Positions 62,637 through 64,000 of a stretch of 64,000 nucleotides of DNA are shown piece by piece. The stretch comes from an uncultured Erythrobacter sp. (lineage in GTDB: Bacteria; Pseudomonadota; Alphaproteobacteria; Sphingomonadales; Sphingomonadaceae), in NCBI GenBank assembly GCA_947502815.1, contig CANNBH010000001.1:930001-994000 (forward strand), read 5' to 3'. Under the pieces are notes generated by a model that made no database searches, was not told the DNA's origin, and saw only the letters and a list, made by a program, of their open reading frames with translations. The translations under genes and the position numbers were made by a program. How positions within the stretch are numbered: the stretch's first letter is position 1; every line of letters begins with the position of its first letter.

Positions 62637-63641
62637 ATGTTCAAACTCACCAAGTCAGTTTTCGCCGGCGGCCTCGCTCTGTCGGCTTTGGTAGCTGTGC
62701 CCTCTCCGGCATTGGCCGATGATCCGATTGAGCGCGGGGCGGATGCTGCGCAGGCGGCCTTTCAGGAAGACCGAGCAACCATCCTGGCGATGGCAGGCGA
62801 TTTCCGCGTCCGTTTCGACATGCAGGAATCCACGCCATGGATGGAAGGGTATGAACCGATCGATGCAAAGGTTTCGGGCGGCTATGAAAGTGTTCGGGTG
62901 ATCGAAGACACCGGCACGCGAATTGTGCTCCAACATCTGCTTGTCGTCGGTTCAGAGGACAGCCCCTACATCGTCAAACACTGGCGTCAGGATTGGGAAT
63001 TCGAACCCGAACAAATCCTCGCCTATGAAGGCGGCGACACTTGGGCGATGAAAGCTGTTCCCGAGGCTCTGCGTGCAGGGCGGTGGTCGCAGACGGTCTA
63101 TCAGGTCGACGACAGCCCGCGTTATGCCGGCTGGGGCCAATGGCAGGATACCAATGGTGTGCGGCGCTGGCGTTCCAATTGGACAACGCGTCCTCTTGCG
63201 CGACGCGACGCGACACGCTCGCCGATCTATGATCGTTATATCGGGATCAACCGCCATCAAATGACGCCGACCGGATGGATCCATTGGCAAGACAACACCA
63301 AGATGATGCCTGCAGACGAAGGGAGCAGCGAATTGGTGCCTGTCGTGCAAGAATATGTGCTCAACACTTACGAGCGTTTCGACGGCTACAATGTGGCTGC
63401 CGCGGATGCGTACTGGAGCAAGACGGCTGAGTATTGGGCCGCTGTTCGCAGCAAATGGGATGACGTTGCCCAAGCCCGCGACGGCATCCGCATTGCGCAA
63501 GAGGCCAATTACGGAACCGACATCGCGGCTGAATTGCTAAGACTGGCCGACGCGATCAACAATGGGGAAACAGAGGTTGATGAGGCGACCAATGTGGCCG
63601 TAGCCTTGATTGAGGACGCCTCTGGCCAAAACGGAGGATAA
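62637..63641 (+). CDS. DUF6607 family protein, putative heme-uptake partner
   Basis: The 334-residue protein has a signal peptide (VAVPSPALADD) and is rich in Trp and Tyr in its middle part (VKHWRQDWEFEPEQ, YAGWGQWQDTNGVRRW, RYIGINRHQMTPTGWIHWQD). This pattern is that of DUF6607 proteins, which are frequently found beside heme TonB receptors. It starts 20 bp after the receptor gene, following AAGGGAGGAA, so it should be co-transcribed under Fur. Function unknown; a periplasmic heme-handling role is inferred. Confidence 0.75.
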   Translation: MFKLTKSVFAGGLALSALVAVPSPALADDPIERGADAAQAAFQEDRATILAMAGDFRVRFDMQESTPWMEGYEPIDAKVSGGYESVRVIEDTGTRIVLQHLLVVGSEDSPYIVKHWRQDWEFEPEQILAYEGGDTWAMKAVPEALRAGRWSQTVYQVDDSPRYAGWGQWQDTNGVRRWRSNWTTRPLARRDATRSPIYDRYIGINRHQMTPTGWIHWQDNTKMMPADEGSSELVPVVQEYVLNTYERFDGYNVAAADAYWSKTAEYWAAVRSKWDDVAQARDGIRIAQEANYGTDIAAELLRLADAINNGETEVDEATNVAVALIEDASGQNGG

Positions 63642-63719
63642 GCATTGCTCAATTGCGCTGATGGGCGCGCGCTGGTTCCCTGAAAACGGTGCGCGTTTGT
63701 CAGCGTTCGGCGGTTATTC

Positions 63720-64000
63720 CTATCCGCGGGCAACCGTTTCAAGCAATTCTGCGGTAATGGGATAACCTGCGCCTTCCATGATCGTCAGCATGGGTTGGCC
63801 ATTGCTGTCTTCGATTGCTGGATTGATGGTTTTGACCGGTATCGCTTCTGCTTGCGCGCGCGCCTCTTCAAAACTGCCAAACAGTGCGAGCCGTTCCAGA
63901 TTGCGCCTGGTGGGAAAGATTAGTTTGATCTCTCCAGTTTCCGCCGCATCCAGTGCGCCCTGTGCGCTGGTCCAGAAAAGGCGAGTGTTCTCTGAATTGT
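63720..64000 (-). CDS. C-terminal part of a NUDIX hydrolase-like protein (cut by window edge)
   Basis: An open minus-strand frame enters from the right edge and stops at TAG (63722-63720), giving the last 93 residues of a protein. LFWTSAQGALDAAETGEIKL, then IFPTRRNLERLA, resembles the C-terminal region of NUDT19/RP2-type NUDIX hydrolases, where a PTRxNLxxLA block is conserved. The NUDIX box itself would be outside the window, so the assignment rests on this block only. It is convergent with the DUF6607 gene (78-bp gap). Confidence 0.5.
   Translation of the reverse strand, partial: NSENTRLFWTSAQGALDAAETGEIKLIFPTRRNLERLALFGSFEEARAQAEAIPVKTINPAIEDSNGQPMLTIMEGAGYPITAELLETVARG

Noticed and set aside
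1..64000. CRISPR arrays, insertion sequences, rRNA genes
   Set aside because: I read through for regularly spaced repeats, transposase frames and rRNA sequence and saw none.

Overview
The window is chromosomal DNA of an alphaproteobacterium, most likely of the Sphingomonadales (Erythrobacter/Altererythrobacter-like). This placement is an inference from gene content: several TonB-dependent receptors, an iorAB-type molybdenum hydroxylase, a compact VirB cluster, alphaproteobacterial-looking proteins and moderately high GC. There is no rRNA gene to confirm it. I read 49 protein or RNA genes, two of them cut by the window ends, with no insertion sequence, integrase, relaxase or CRISPR array.

Layout. 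1-618 (-) is the start of a truncated FAD-linked lactone-oxidase-type gene. 1023-10541 (+) is a tight four-gene operon: a pentaheme cytochrome, a lipoprotein with two HbpS/GlcG-like domains, an outer-membrane beta-barrel, and a 1423-residue protein joining ten c-hemes to LVIVD beta-propeller repeats. It converges on a second four-gene operon, 16673-10699 (-): a FAD/NAD domain, two cyclic-nucleotide-binding domains and four [4Fe-4S] clusters in one protein, a diheme membrane cytochrome b, an FHA-TM-decaheme cytochrome, and a class III cyclic-nucleotide phosphodiesterase. A CcmI-type cytochrome c biogenesis gene diverges from it. Read together, these look like a complete electron conduit from cytoplasmic NAD(P)H through both membranes, apparently under cyclic-nucleotide control. 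This is the most novel part of the window.

17854-41568 holds mostly metabolic genes: glutamate dehydrogenase, CsaA, an iorAB-cytochrome c-xdhC-mocA molybdoenzyme operon, acetyl-CoA synthetase, an FAD oxidoreductase, a TVP38/MerA fusion, a NupC transporter, a CDP-alcohol phosphatidyltransferase, a DUF1499 protein, a second small cytochrome c, an FbpABC ferric iron importer, ferredoxin-NADP reductase, acyl-CoA dehydrogenase, an SDR and an aldo-keto reductase.

41629-46768 is a TonB receptor and a beta-helix lipoprotein (-) divergent from a TPR protein (+). The 318-bp gap between them is full of PhoB-box-like TGTCA repeats, so I infer phosphate control. 46919-55071 is a compact type IV secretion cluster (VirB1, 2, 3, 4, 6, 9, 10, 11) without VirB5, B7, B8 or VirD4. 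Polyphosphate kinase and exopolyphosphatase follow (55217-58998), then a queuosine-precursor transporter, tRNA-Arg(TCT), a Fur-box-controlled heme/hemoglobin TonB receptor with its DUF6607 partner, and the C-terminal end of a NUDIX-type gene at the right edge.

Across 1-33.4 kb there are 27 c-type heme motifs in five proteins. Together with CcmI, iron import and heme import this gives the window a consistent iron/heme/electron-transfer theme.
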